In this document: positions 47,837-56,507 of the stretch, piece by piece
How the letters are laid out: each line of letters begins with the position of its first letter
How positions within the stretch are numbered: the stretch's first letter is position 1
Assembly: GCA_020634935.1 (NCBI GenBank)
Contig: JACKAT010000020.1
Coordinates: 1 to 64,000 of the forward strand
DNA from: Anaerolineales bacterium
GTDB taxonomy: Bacteria > Chloroflexota > Anaerolineae > 4572-78 > J111
Direction: 5' to 3'
DNA length: 64,000 bases
Notes under the pieces: model-generated
Databases searched by the model: none
What the model was told of the DNA's origin: nothing
Seen by the model: the letters and a program-made list of their open reading frames with translations, nothing else
Program-made: the position numbers and the translations under genes

Positions 47837-49030
47837 TTAGGTCTTCATAACCTCAGCCATCACTCGCGTAGCATAAGACCCGGCTGGCAGTTCAAAAGCC
47901 AACAGTAAGCCATCATCATCCCCCCCAACTTTAGGGTTTTTTAACTGAAATCGATAAGGACGGCGAGCCCCTCTGATCTTCAAACCAGGAACATTAAAAT
48001 CCTCCGGCAGCAGGCCATGCTGCTCCAAGACAGCTTGTTCTTTCCGGCCTGGTTGGCCCTGGGCCGCCAGCGTTTTGGTGCCGAAAATTGGTCCTGAGGG
48101 GCTAATTTCAAAGTCATCGGCGCGGGGTTGTTCGACAGCGGCTGACTCGACCAAAAAGGCAGCTCCTTTATGATGAATGTACGCGATATCTCCATCTTCA
48201 AGCCGGTCAATCCCTTCCAATCGATCAACCAAAAGTTGGTTAAAGAGTTCAGCCTGGAAGGCGGAAATAAAAAACGTTTTGGTCCGCTTATCAAGAACCT
48301 TCAAAGCGACGGCTAAATCGCCATTAGCTTTTACTATAGCTTCCAGGGTTTGTCGTTCATCGCTAAAAGTTGTTGGCCAAACAGCCAGGGCTTCGCTCCA
48401 TTTCTGCTCATCAACTAACTGGCGAGCGGCTTGGATAGCTGCGGCTTCGTGAGTTTGGGGGCGACCCAGGAACTCGGCTACAAATTCCACAACGTCATCG
48501 TGAACAATTAACGCGCCTAATCGACCTGTATTGCCTCGATTACCAAAACGTTGAGCATCAAAAAAGTTAGGCACGCCTCTCCGGCTCAGTTCGGCCAGCG
48601 TGGCTTCCGCCTGAGATAAAGCTGTTTCGGTTACATCTCTGACTTTTATCTTGAACCGGTTCCCCAACAAATGGCCTGTCTTTAACTTGTTTTGATGGCG
48701 GTTAACCTCAAGAATGGTAATATTCGGCAGGTCCAGCGCTTGCACTGCTTCTGCGGCCACTTTGTCGATGGAGAGCATTTGGCGGGTGACGGCCTGCGCA
48801 TCCTTCAGTCCGGCGTACCCGATCAATCGCGGCGAGATCCCTAAAGCCTGGGCTATCTTTCGGATCGCGGCGGGGGTAGACAGGCCAATTTTTTCGATTT
48901 GGACATAAATGTGTTGCCCCTGGCCGGAGGGATAATAGAGAGGAATTTCTTCAACAATAAAATCTTCCGGAACGACTTTAAGCCGTCCCCCAATACCCGG
49001 TTGTCGATTGGTTAGGTAGTTTGTAATCAT
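47837..49030 (-). CDS. truD: tRNA pseudouridine(13) synthase
   Basis: A 397-aa TruD-family pseudouridine synthase, which isomerises U13 of tRNA-Glu in bacteria. The catalytic motif GYAGLKDAQAVTRQ carries Asp77. RFKIKVRDV, RRGVPNFFDAQRFGNRG and SAFQAELFNQLLVDRL follow, as in TruD and its inserted domain. The start at 49030 (MITNYLTNRQPG) is taken from the conserved N-terminus. A longer in-frame start at 49075 would overlap the upstream gene by 35 bp. It follows the pentapeptide gene on the minus strand. Confidence 0.92.
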   Translation of the reverse strand: MITNYLTNRQPGIGGRLKVVPEDFIVEEIPLYYPSGQGQHIYVQIEKIGLSTPAAIRKIAQALGISPRLIGYAGLKDAQAVTRQMLSIDKVAAEAVQALDLPNITILEVNRHQNKLKTGHLLGNRFKIKVRDVTETALSQAEATLAELSRRGVPNFFDAQRFGNRGNTGRLGALIVHDDVVEFVAEFLGRPQTHEAAAIQAARQLVDEQKWSEALAVWPTTFSDERQTLEAIVKANGDLAVALKVLDKRTKTFFISAFQAELFNQLLVDRLEGIDRLEDGDIAYIHHKGAAFLVESAAVEQPRADDFEISPSGPIFGTKTLAAQGQPGRKEQAVLEQHGLLPEDFNVPGLKIRGARRPYRFQLKNPKVGGDDDGLLLAFELPAGSYATRVMAEVMKT

Positions 49031-49040
49031 TGCCGCCGGG

Positions 49041-49559
49041 CTAATCTTCTGATACCGTCTTGACCGCTGCGCCAAAAACTGTGCCGTCGGGTAAAATCGT
49101 ATTGTCGAGCCGGGCTTCTTCTAAATTAGCTTTCCACCACAGTCGGCCCGGATTGGTGTCCTTTAGATTAGCTTTTTTGAGATTAGCGCCGTCAAATTTT
49201 GCCCCGGAAATGTTTGAGCGCGATAGATCAACGCCTTCCAGATTAGCCCACCGTAAATCTGCACCATTCAAATTAGCTGACCGGAGATTAGCGCCGCGAA
49301 AATCCGCGCCGGTCAAATCCGAGTTAGATAGGTCCGCATTTTTGAAATTGGCATCCCGTAAAACAGCGGCTTTGAAGCTCGAACGGGAAAGAACCGATCG
49401 TTCAAAATTGCATTCCAACAGGGTGGCCCCCTCAAAATTGACCCCCACTAACCTTCGTTTAGAGAGATCATCGGCCTGAACCGTAACGCCTCTAAAATCC
49501 TTGTCGTTTCGGCTGTATCTTCTGATAATATCTTCAGCGGTTTTTTCGTTTCGTTTCAT
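49041..49559 (-). CDS. Pentapeptide repeat protein
   Basis: A 172-aa protein with at least a dozen tandem A(D/N)Lxx pentapeptides (DLSNSDLTGADFRGANLRSA, NLNGADLRWANLEGVDLSRS), residues about 35-150. They fold as a right-handed quadrilateral beta-helix. The N-terminal 25 residues (KRNEKTAEDIIRRYSRND) precede the repeat. Some family members mimic DNA and protect gyrase, but most have no known role, and no evidence favours one here. It lies 10 bp upstream of truD and 22 bp downstream of map on the same strand, so the three form an operon. Confidence 0.9.
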   Translation of the reverse strand: MKRNEKTAEDIIRRYSRNDKDFRGVTVQADDLSKRRLVGVNFEGATLLECNFERSVLSRSSFKAAVLRDANFKNADLSNSDLTGADFRGANLRSANLNGADLRWANLEGVDLSRSNISGAKFDGANLKKANLKDTNPGRLWWKANLEEARLDNTILPDGTVFGAAVKTVSED

Positions 49560-49581
49560 TGCTCTTAATTGTTAAAGCCCA

Positions 49582-50358
49582 TCAAAGTTTTGTCAAGATT
49601 TCAGGGCCATTTGTAGTAATGGCGATGGTATGCTCAAATTGAGCCGAGAGTTGCCCATCTTTCGTCACCACGGTCCACCCGTCATCTAACAGCTCCCATT
49701 CGTAGGTGCCGATGTTGATCATGGGTTCGATGGTAAACGTCATCCCTGGTTTCAGCTTCGGCCCCCGGCCGACCTGCCGCACATGTGACACCGATGGAGA
49801 TTCGTGTAGTGAACGTCCTACACCATGCCCCCCCCACTCTCTAACAACTGATACTTCTTGCTGGTCAGCATAATTATTGATATCCATTCCTATATCATTG
49901 AGATAATTACCGTATTGCGCGGCCTCGATGCCAATCCGCAAACATTCTTGGGCAACGGTCAATAACCGTTGGGCTTCGGCTGAAATCTGTCCTACCGCAA
50001 AAGTTTTACAGGCATCACCGCAAAAGCCCTTATATTTAAGCCCAATATCGATGCCAACAATATCGCCTTCTTTCAAGATACGATCGTCAGGCAGTCCGTG
50101 ACAAATTTCTTCGTTTACAGATGCGCAAATAACCCCCGGAAAAGGGGGATGGCTTGGTGGATTACCTCGATATCCTTTATAAAGTGGCGAGGCCCCATAT
50201 TTTTCTAAATGCGCTGTCACTACGGCATCTAAATAGCTAAGTTTAACCTCTGGTTGAATATGTTCAGCTAATATTTCAAAAACTTCGGCAACAATACGAC
50301 CTGCATCTCTCATTCGTTCAATATCTCGGGGTCGTTTTAACGGGATAAACATGGACAT
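49582..50358 (-). CDS. map: Methionine aminopeptidase type I
   Basis: A 258-aa pita-bread-fold metallopeptidase that removes N-terminal Met from new proteins. Metal ligands: Asp in VGIDIGLKYKGFCGDACKTF (two Asp), His in GGHGVGRSLHESPSV, Glu in FTIEPMIN and Glu in QFEHTI. The substrate-side His is in CHGLPDDRILKEGD. The protein starts MSMFIPLKRPRDIERMRDAG, the usual type I N-terminus without extension. It is the first gene of the map-pentapeptide-truD operon. Confidence 0.97.
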   Translation of the reverse strand: MSMFIPLKRPRDIERMRDAGRIVAEVFEILAEHIQPEVKLSYLDAVVTAHLEKYGASPLYKGYRGNPPSHPPFPGVICASVNEEICHGLPDDRILKEGDIVGIDIGLKYKGFCGDACKTFAVGQISAEAQRLLTVAQECLRIGIEAAQYGNYLNDIGMDINNYADQQEVSVVREWGGHGVGRSLHESPSVSHVRQVGRGPKLKPGMTFTIEPMINIGTYEWELLDDGWTVVTKDGQLSAQFEHTIAITTNGPEILTKL

Positions 50359-50482
50359 TTCTTTCTATTTTTTTGGGGATTCACATAATATTATACGCAG
50401 AATTGCAGAAAATTAAAGCATAAAGCCGCATTTGGGGCAAAGATCATTTGTGCCTGTAGAGTGATCTTTAATGATTTTAACG

Positions 50483-50517
50483 TACTTAAGTCACTTTTTT
50501 CATGTGACTTTTGGGCA
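50483..50517. repeat. AAGTCAC palindrome, related to the one at 24943
   Basis: AAGTCAC-tttttt-c-ATGTGACTT with GTACT on the left and TTGGGC on the right. These match the minus strand of the 24943-24984 repeat with about seven changes. A further GTGACTTTTGGG occurs 34 bp downstream. The rest of the gap to 50698 contains the extended -10 TG-t-TATACT at 50614-50622. Confidence 0.55.
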
Positions 50518-50698
50518 AAAAAAAGTAAATAATTTGTGACTTTTGGGAAAGAAAAAAAGTACTGACAGCCCATTGAAATTAGGGACTTTTGCCCCTATCA
50601 TGAGAACAGCCTTTGTTATACTATTAACTTAGACCATAGACCAGTCTCTTATCTGTTTTTATATTCTTGCAACAACAAAATACCAAAGGTTAGATAAA

Positions 50699-50905
50699 AT
50701 GTTAGCTAATTCCCTTTCCCTTCAAGAAGTAGAAGATCGCCGTCAGCGCTTAAATCAGGAATTACGCGATGACCAGTTAGCTCTAGATGCCGGGTTCTTA
50801 GATAAGTCAGAAGCTGTCAAACGCTCCGTCTACCGAGAATTTGAACAGCGATGGCTGGAAATGGAAGCCCTTTTGCTGCGCAGTAGTTCCATTACCACCA
50901 AGTAG
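50699..50905 (+). CDS. Small conserved-looking protein (68 aa)
   Basis: A 68-aa charged helical protein (VEDRRQRLNQELRDDQLALD, then SEAVKRSVYREFEQRWLEME). The composition is strongly heptad-like, so a helical hairpin or coiled coil is likely. There is no signal peptide, and no family is recognised. It lies between two minus-strand genes and has an extended -10 (TATACT at 50617-50622), which supports expression. The start has no strong ribosome-binding site. Confidence 0.6.
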   Translation: MLANSLSLQEVEDRRQRLNQELRDDQLALDAGFLDKSEAVKRSVYREFEQRWLEMEALLLRSSSITTK

Positions 50906-50923
50906 CACGGTTAGCTGTAAGTC

Positions 50924-51553
50924 TCAGTAAACGGCTAGGTAATATCCAAACTTGAGATATTCATTAGCCAGCATTAGCAAACCGCGCTCTTCTCGCCACC
51001 AGTTCGTCTCATCGAACTTCCATTGGGGCGCTGCCGACATTTGAATATGGACGTTTGTTCCCGCTAGTACTTTCTGAAAGATCCACCGGCTTCGGCGCGT
51101 GTGAAAAGCGCTGGTTACGATAATAACATTTTGAGTATGGTGCTCTTTAACATAATCCAGCAGGACTTGCGCCTCATCGTGGGTACTGGTGACGCCGCCC
51201 TCAATTTCGATGACCGTAATCTTATCGCGAGGTACACCTAACTTAACCAAGACCTCAACCGATACATCCGTACCATTCGGGTACAACTTGATTTCGCTAG
51301 CCGGCCCTTCTTCCTCACGGGGGATCACAATTTGCGGAGCTAATCCCTGCTTATACAGCTTGGCCGCATGAAAAGGCCGAGTATTGACCTCGCCATTAAG
51401 GATATAGATAATCTCTGCCGGTTGCAGGGTGTCATTTACTATTAATACCCGAGCCAAGGTTGTCAAAACCTGGTTCCTAAATATGTAAATCCCTGTACTA
51501 ACAATTAAGCCGATAAAAACGATAATTAAAGTAATCTTTTGCCAGGTTCTCAT
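50924..51553 (-). CDS. YdcF/ElyC-like DUF218 family protein
   Basis: A 209-aa membrane-anchored protein. One N-terminal helix (ITLIIVFIGLIVSTGIYIF) precedes the DUF218 domain: PAEIIYILNGEVNTRPFHAA, LYKQGLAPQIVIP and TSTHDEAQVLLDYVKEHHTQ, and VIIVTSAFHTRRSRWIFQKV. Known relatives affect envelope biogenesis (ElyC) or bind SAM (YdcF). A function for this protein is not known. The last 35 residues (ETNWWREERGLLMLANEYLK) are conserved in the family. The ATG at 51553 gives the usual length. Confidence 0.87.
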   Translation of the reverse strand: MRTWQKITLIIVFIGLIVSTGIYIFRNQVLTTLARVLIVNDTLQPAEIIYILNGEVNTRPFHAAKLYKQGLAPQIVIPREEEGPASEIKLYPNGTDVSVEVLVKLGVPRDKITVIEIEGGVTSTHDEAQVLLDYVKEHHTQNVIIVTSAFHTRRSRWIFQKVLAGTNVHIQMSAAPQWKFDETNWWREERGLLMLANEYLKFGYYLAVY

Positions 51554-51966
51554 ATCTGTGATGCTAGCGATTTAATATCTAAGCCCAAAATTCTTGCCTT
51601 TTGGACAAGGTGTTTATCGCGCCCCATTTTATCATAAAGTTCTGCTTTTGTCGCTTAACCCCTTTGAGCCCGGCAACAAAGTGACGGTCACTTCCTCAAA
51701 AATCCCCATCTGATCGACAGATCAACGCCTTTGTTCCTTTAAGAGCGACTAACACTTTAGCATTCCCTAAGCATGATGATCAATAATCTTGCCTTTTTCC
51801 CCACTTTCGCTTAATCTTGATTTTGAATAAGTAACTTCCTCGGAAAACCCATTGTAAACAGTATCATAGCTGGTTCACATCGCCTATTCCACGGCTCTAG
51901 CCCGTGAAGGGGTGTCTCTGTTTGTACCCTTTCCGAAAACGCTTTTAACTCAAAGGAGTAATAGTT
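51554..51966. other. Intergenic region between ydcF-like and tautomerase genes
   Basis: It contains AAGTGACGGTCACTT at about 51680-51694, a solo end of the GGTGAC element family, and a small CACGG...CCGTG dyad near 51892. No gene or promoter was confidently recognised. The tautomerase ribosome-binding site AAAGGAG lies at its end. Confidence 0.5.
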
Positions 51967-52170
51967 ATGCCTTATATTAATATTCGCATCACCAAAGAAG
52001 GGGCCACCCCTGAACAAAAAGCCCAATTGATCAAAGGCGCTACCCAACTTTTGGTCGATGTCTTAGGGAAAAATCCGCAAACCACGGTGGTGGTTATCGA
52101 TGAAGTCGAGACCGACAATTGGGGCATTGCCGGCGAAACCGTCACCGAGCGGCGCAAACGGGGTGCCTGA
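51967..52170 (+). CDS. 4-oxalocrotonate tautomerase family protein
   Basis: A 67-aa tautomerase. The catalytic Pro follows the initiator Met (MPYINIRITKEGATPEQKAQ) and becomes the N-terminus after processing. An Arg is present at the expected position in the second strand. TTVVVIDEVETDNWGIAG is family-typical. The substrate is unknown. The start follows AAAGGAGTAATAGTT. Translation continues into the next gene, whose ATG is 2 bp after its stop, so they are a two-gene operon. Confidence 0.92.
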   Translation: MPYINIRITKEGATPEQKAQLIKGATQLLVDVLGKNPQTTVVVIDEVETDNWGIAGETVTERRKRGA

Positions 52171-52172
52171 TA

Positions 52173-53075
52173 ATGGAAACCACAACCTTTCTTGACCTCG
52201 ACTGCATCCGGCTCAAAAACGACGCCCTCGAACTACTGGTCACTCGGTCGGTCGGCCCGAGGATCATTTATTTAAGCCGGCCCGGCGGCGATAACCTGCT
52301 GGCCGAACTACCCGGCCTCACCCTCGACTGCCCCGACGCGGACCCGCTCAATTTGTGGGGCGGGCATCGGCTGTGGCATGCCCCCGAACTTCGACGGCGA
52401 ACCTACCTGCCCGATAATCAGCCGCTTAGCGTCACCGAGATCGACCACGGCCTCGAGGTCGTCCAGCCGATCGAACCCCCAACCGGCATCCAAAAATCAC
52501 TGCGAATTATGCTGCCGGATCAGGCCGCCACGGTCATCATCGACCACACCCTGACCAACCACGGCATGTGGCCCGTCGAACTGGCCCCGTGGGCCATCAC
52601 CCAACTCAAGCCCGGCGGCACAGCCATTCTCCCTCAGTTCACCGCCAACGCCGACGCCGACGGCCTGCTGCCCAATCGTCGCATCGCGCTGTGGCCCTAC
52701 ACCGATATCCGCAGCCCGCATATCACTTGGGGCAATCGCTATATCTTGGTCCACGCCAATATGACCGCCAATTCTCTCAAAATTGGTTTTCCCAACCCGG
52801 ATGGCTGGCTGGCCTACCATATTGATCATACCCTCTTTGTCAAGCAAGCCGCCTACCACCCCAACGCCGACTATCTCGACTTTGGCAGCTCCAGCGAATG
52901 CTACTGCTGCGGCCAATTCATCGAGCTGGAAACGCTCGGCCCGCGCACGACGTTGGGCCTGGGCCAATCGGTCACCCATCGGGAAACCTGGCAGCTTCAT
53001 GTCGGCATCTCCTTCGAGCCGTCGGAAGACGCCGCCCAAGCCCTGGCCGAACGGTTGGGGCTGGTAGTTTTGTAA
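52173..53075 (+). CDS. Galactose-mutarotase-like / DUF4380-type protein
   Basis: A 300-aa soluble protein, probably beta-sandwich. It begins with CIRLKNDALELLVTRSVGPR, then IIYLSRPGGDNLLAELPGLT and WGGHRLWHAPELRRRTYLPD. The His residues in GGHRLWHAPE and those near HNAD-like positions could form a sugar-binding site, as in aldose-1-epimerases. No catalysis is proven. It overlaps translationally with the tautomerase gene (2-bp gap), so the two may act in one sugar or aromatic pathway (inference). A longer frame from 52119 lies in the tautomerase gene and is rejected. Confidence 0.72.
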   Translation: METTTFLDLDCIRLKNDALELLVTRSVGPRIIYLSRPGGDNLLAELPGLTLDCPDADPLNLWGGHRLWHAPELRRRTYLPDNQPLSVTEIDHGLEVVQPIEPPTGIQKSLRIMLPDQAATVIIDHTLTNHGMWPVELAPWAITQLKPGGTAILPQFTANADADGLLPNRRIALWPYTDIRSPHITWGNRYILVHANMTANSLKIGFPNPDGWLAYHIDHTLFVKQAAYHPNADYLDFGSSSECYCCGQFIELETLGPRTTLGLGQSVTHRETWQLHVGISFEPSEDAAQALAERLGLVVL

Positions 53076-53082
53076 AAGTACC

Positions 53083-53195
53083 TATCAGCGGTCAGCTATC
53101 AGTCATCAGCTTACCGCGAAAGATGACGCAGAACCGACCATCCGGCTCTGTGATTCCAAAACTTACGAAGCGCAAGCTAAAAGCTGATAGCTGAC
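53083..53195. repeat. TCAGCTATCAGC inverted-repeat element, copy 3
   Basis: The ends TATCAGCGGTCAGCTATCAG and GCTGATAGCTGACC are complementary. The interior differs from copies 1 and 2 except for GATGACG. It ends 16 bp before the cinA start. A single-ended relative is at 61678-61712. Confidence 0.7.
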
Positions 53196-53210
53196 CTAAA
53201 AGGATAACCC

Positions 53211-54452
53211 ATGCACGCAGAACTCGTTATGATCGGCACCGAACTGCTTCTCGGCGAAATTGTGGACACCAACGCCACCAAACTGGCCAAGATGCTACGC
53301 GAGATTGGCCTGGACCTTTACTACAAAACCACTGTCGGCGATAACCTGGCCCGCATCACCGCCGTCCTTAACCTGGCCTTGGATCGCTCGGAGGTGGTCA
53401 TCACCTCCGGCGGCCTGGGGCCAACGGTTGATGACATGACCCGGCAGGCTGTGGCCGATGCCACCGGCCGCGCGTTAGTCTACAGCACCGACCTTGAAGC
53501 CCAGATTGCCGAGCGCTTTCGCAGCTTTGGCCGCGAGATGAAAGAAAACAACAAACGCCAGGCTTACATCCCCGCAGGCGCGTTGCCTTTGCCTAATCTG
53601 GCCGGCACCGCCCCCTGCTTTCTCAGCGAAGATGTCGCCGGGCGCGGCTTCATTATATCGCTGCCGGGTGTACCCCGCGAGTTGGAACATATGATGCACA
53701 GCACGGTCGTGCCGCTGCTGATCGAGCGGATGGGCGGGGCCAAAGCGATGGCCGTTCGCGTCCTGCGCACCTGCGCCGTGGGCGAGAGTAACGTGGACCG
53801 GCTCATCGGCGATTTGATGACGATGGCCAACCCCACGGTCGGCTTAGCCGCGCACGCCGGCCAAACCGATGTGCGCATTACCGCCAAAGCCGACAGCCAG
53901 GCCGAAGCCGAGGCCCTTGTCGCGCCGGTTGAAGCCGACCTGCGGGCGCGCCTCGGTGTGGCGATTTACGGCGTCGAACAGGAAACCGTGCCTGAAGTGG
54001 TAGGGCGATTGCTGACTGAACGCGGCCTGAAACTGGGGCTGCTCGATACCCTGACCGGCGGCGAAATTGCCGCCGATCTGACCGGTGCGGGTTGTGCCGA
54101 GCGACTGGCGACCAATCTCCACTCCCTAACTGTGGCCGAGGCCGTCGAGCAGCTCGGTCTGCCGGCCGCTACCTCGCTCGATGGGGCTGACGGTAAATCC
54201 TTGGCTGCTTCACTCGCGGCAGCCGTCGCTCCGCCGGGCGGCGTTGGACTGGCCCTTATCGGCCCCCTGGTCGGTGGCGAGGCCGACAATATGACCTTTA
54301 TTGCCGTACACGGCCCGGAGGACCTCCATATGGCGGAGATGGCGCGGGGCTATAGCGGCACCACCTACGTCCATCGCTGGTTGGTCATCCAGAGTTTGGA
54401 TCGCGTCCGGCGCGTTGTGTTGAAGCAGTTGGAATCGGCGGCGGACTGGTAG
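53211..54452 (+). CDS. cinA: CinA family protein (competence/damage-inducible protein A)
   Basis: A 413-aa protein. The N-terminal MoCF-type domain (residues 1-170) has MIGTELLLGEIVDTNATKLA, TSGGLGPTVDDMTRQAVADA and ISLPGVPRELEHMM. In other bacteria it hydrolyses ADP-ribose. The C-terminal domain should be the nicotinamide-mononucleotide amidase, but the usual (A)ESCTGG is DTLTGG here (D279-G284), so the catalytic Ser is Thr. The Tyr and Lys expected some 25-30 residues later (in ERLATNLHSLTVAEAVEQL) are also missing. The amidase activity is probably lost. The start follows AAAGGATAACCC. Confidence 0.9.
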   Translation: MHAELVMIGTELLLGEIVDTNATKLAKMLREIGLDLYYKTTVGDNLARITAVLNLALDRSEVVITSGGLGPTVDDMTRQAVADATGRALVYSTDLEAQIAERFRSFGREMKENNKRQAYIPAGALPLPNLAGTAPCFLSEDVAGRGFIISLPGVPRELEHMMHSTVVPLLIERMGGAKAMAVRVLRTCAVGESNVDRLIGDLMTMANPTVGLAAHAGQTDVRITAKADSQAEAEALVAPVEADLRARLGVAIYGVEQETVPEVVGRLLTERGLKLGLLDTLTGGEIAADLTGAGCAERLATNLHSLTVAEAVEQLGLPAATSLDGADGKSLAASLAAAVAPPGGVGLALIGPLVGGEADNMTFIAVHGPEDLHMAEMARGYSGTTYVHRWLVIQSLDRVRRVVLKQLESAADW

Positions 54453-54455
54453 TTT

Positions 54456-54610
54456 GAGTTCGATAATTAAAGTCGAGCATGTCATTTCGTAGCCGGAGGC
54501 GGAGAAATCCCTATGATAATACAAGGAAAAGTGGTCTGGTTGGGAAAATTTGAAGCGACAACACCCTTTTTTCCGGCGAAGGCTTCATTTAATTGATTGT
54601 GGCTTCGCAA
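54456..54610. repeat. GTCATTTCG family element, copy 2
   Basis: GAGTTCGATAATTAAAGTCG, TGTCATTTCGTAGCCGGAGG and GAGAAATCCCTATGATAATA, then AAAATTTGAAGCGACAACAC and AAGGCTTCATTTA, match copy 1 (2651-2856) in part on the minus strand. Its right end is less clear. Confidence 0.7.
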
Positions 54611-54686
54611 GACTGCCGAATGATTAACGGCCATTTGTTGGCGGTCAGCGGTCAACCGTCGGCGATCACACCCAAGGAGTCTCTTA

Positions 54687-55358
54687 ATGAAAACCGTTCC
54701 CGCTGTCCCCCTGGAATATCACGGCTTTCCCGAAGACGAGATGAAGGCCAGGGCGCTGGCTTTTTACGAGATGATGAAAAAACGGCACAGCACCCGCGAT
54801 TTTGCCGATAAGCCCGTGCCGCTGGAGGTTATCACGACCTGTCTGGAAACGGCCGGCCGCGCGCCGAGCGGAGCCAACCAGCAGCCCTGGCACTTCGTGG
54901 TCGTGACCGACCCGGCCATCAAGCATCAAATTCGGCTGGCGGCGGAAGCCGAGGAGCGCGCCTTTTACACCGAACGCGCTTCCGAGGAATGGCTCGACGC
55001 CCTGGCTCCACTCGGCACGGACGCCGACAAAACCTTTATCGACCGGGCCGGCTGTCTCATTGTGATTTTTGCCCAAACTTATGGATTGAATGAGGACGGG
55101 AGCCGTACCAAACACTATTACGTGCAGGAGTCGGTCGGCATTGCCGCCGGCTTTCTGATTGCCGCGCTGCACAACGCCGGCCTGGCCTGCCTGACCCACA
55201 CCCCCAGCCCCATGAACTTTCTGGCCGAGATTCTGGGCCGCCCCAAAAACGAACGGGCCTACATCAACCTGGTCGTCGGCTACCCCGCCACCGACGCCCA
55301 AGTGCCGCTGCACGCCACCCACAAAAAAGCGCTGGCCGAATTCGTGAGCTTTGTCTAG
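54687..55358 (+). CDS. Nitroreductase family protein, iodotyrosine deiodinase-like
   Basis: A 223-aa FMN-dependent nitroreductase-fold enzyme. It starts with the FMN-phosphate motif KKRHSTRDFADKPVPLEV, followed by AGRAPSGANQQPWHFVVVTD and the lid ERAFYTERASEEWLDALAPL. The C-terminal IAAGFLIAALHNAGLACLTH and TPSPMNFLAEILGRPKNERA are close to the iodotyrosine deiodinase/BluB-like subgroup. Bacterial homologues reductively dehalogenate halotyrosines or related compounds. The substrate here is unknown. The start has AAGGAG 8 bases upstream. It converges with the epimerase gene, with 7 bp between stop codons. Confidence 0.88.
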   Translation: MKTVPAVPLEYHGFPEDEMKARALAFYEMMKKRHSTRDFADKPVPLEVITTCLETAGRAPSGANQQPWHFVVVTDPAIKHQIRLAAEAEERAFYTERASEEWLDALAPLGTDADKTFIDRAGCLIVIFAQTYGLNEDGSRTKHYYVQESVGIAAGFLIAALHNAGLACLTHTPSPMNFLAEILGRPKNERAYINLVVGYPATDAQVPLHATHKKALAEFVSFV

Positions 55359-55365
55359 GATAGAT

Positions 55366-56358
55366 TTACCCCGGATACCACACTATACGAGGGTCATCTT
55401 CGCTGCGCTTGTATTCCCAAGCGGCATCAACCATCTTTGGTAAATCATAGTGAGGTCGCCAACCTAGCAGAAATTTGGCTTTGGTGTTATCCAGCCAGGT
55501 CGAGTGGTAGGGGGTTTTGATCGCCACGGTGGGCAGCCCCCGCGATTCGGCCAGATAGGCTCCTAGCTCCCCGTAATCGACCGGCTCATCCATGCCGATG
55601 TTGAACTTTTGCTGCCGGGCCTGGGGGTGATCGATGGCCAGCAGGATGGCGCTGACTAAATCCTCGACATGGACAAAGTTACGTTTGACCGGTCGCCCTG
55701 CGGCATCGATCATCACCGGGATGGTTTGGGTTCTGATGTATTCCGCCGCTTTTTCCGGCCCAACCAACTCACCCCAGCGTGGCCCGCCAAAGACGTCGTC
55801 GCCAAAAGAGAGCTGATACTTAAAATCGTCCTTGTCCATAATCCAGGGGGCCATCAGGCAGCAGCCGCTGAGATCATACTGAATATAGTACTGTTCCAGC
55901 ATGACCTCCTCCAACACTTTGGAGAGGGCGTAGCAGCCGGGGTAAGCGCTGTGTTTTTGGGTTTCGGTCACGGGTACGGGGTGGGGGTAAAAAAAGTGAC
56001 CCATCCCGGCGTCGCCGCCGATCAGGATAAACTGTTGAAACGAGGAGCTGGTCCGGCAGCTTTCTAGCAGCCAAAACAGGCCCTTAATCGCCACATCCAT
56101 AATCGTTTCCGGCGTCTCTTTGCTGGTGGCCAGGTGCAGCACATGGGTCACGTCCTGCATCGCTGCCTCAACAACCGGGCGATCTTCAATGGAGCCGCGC
56201 GCGACCTCCAGCCGGGTATGGGGTTCCAGCAGTCGATTGTAACACAGGGCGCGGATAATAAACTGATCAAACCGGGCGTCGGCCAATAAGCGACGGATAA
56301 AAACCTGGCCCACTTTGCCGGTCGCGCCGGTGACTAAGATACGTTTTGCTTCGCTCAT
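55366..56358 (-). CDS. NAD(P)-dependent epimerase/dehydratase (extended SDR)
   Basis: A 330-aa Rossmann-fold protein. The dinucleotide motif is VTGATGKVGQVFIRRLL near residue 8. HVLHLATSKETPE follows strand beta4, the active-site Tyr is in YPGCYALSKVLEEVML (Y-x3-K), and CCLMAPWIMDKDDF is downstream. The C-terminal WHPHYDL-like segment (LLGWRPHYDLPKMVDAAW) is common to extended SDRs acting on nucleotide sugars. The substrate is not clear. The start ATG at 56358 follows AGGAGAAAG; the longer in-frame start lacks that site. Its promoter overlaps that of the MBL gene. Confidence 0.87.
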   Translation of the reverse strand: MSEAKRILVTGATGKVGQVFIRRLLADARFDQFIIRALCYNRLLEPHTRLEVARGSIEDRPVVEAAMQDVTHVLHLATSKETPETIMDVAIKGLFWLLESCRTSSSFQQFILIGGDAGMGHFFYPHPVPVTETQKHSAYPGCYALSKVLEEVMLEQYYIQYDLSGCCLMAPWIMDKDDFKYQLSFGDDVFGGPRWGELVGPEKAAEYIRTQTIPVMIDAAGRPVKRNFVHVEDLVSAILLAIDHPQARQQKFNIGMDEPVDYGELGAYLAESRGLPTVAIKTPYHSTWLDNTKAKFLLGWRPHYDLPKMVDAAWEYKRSEDDPRIVWYPG

Positions 56359-56507
56359 CAATCTTTCTCCTGCTTCTCGGTAATGGCGCCAACGCCCAGC
56401 CCGGCCAAATACGGGCAACTTTGCCGCCGGCCCAACTACCTTGATAATGGTATTTGCGCCCTACTGCGACGTATTAAGGGGTTTATCAAAATTCCAGCGA
56501 CGTTGGG

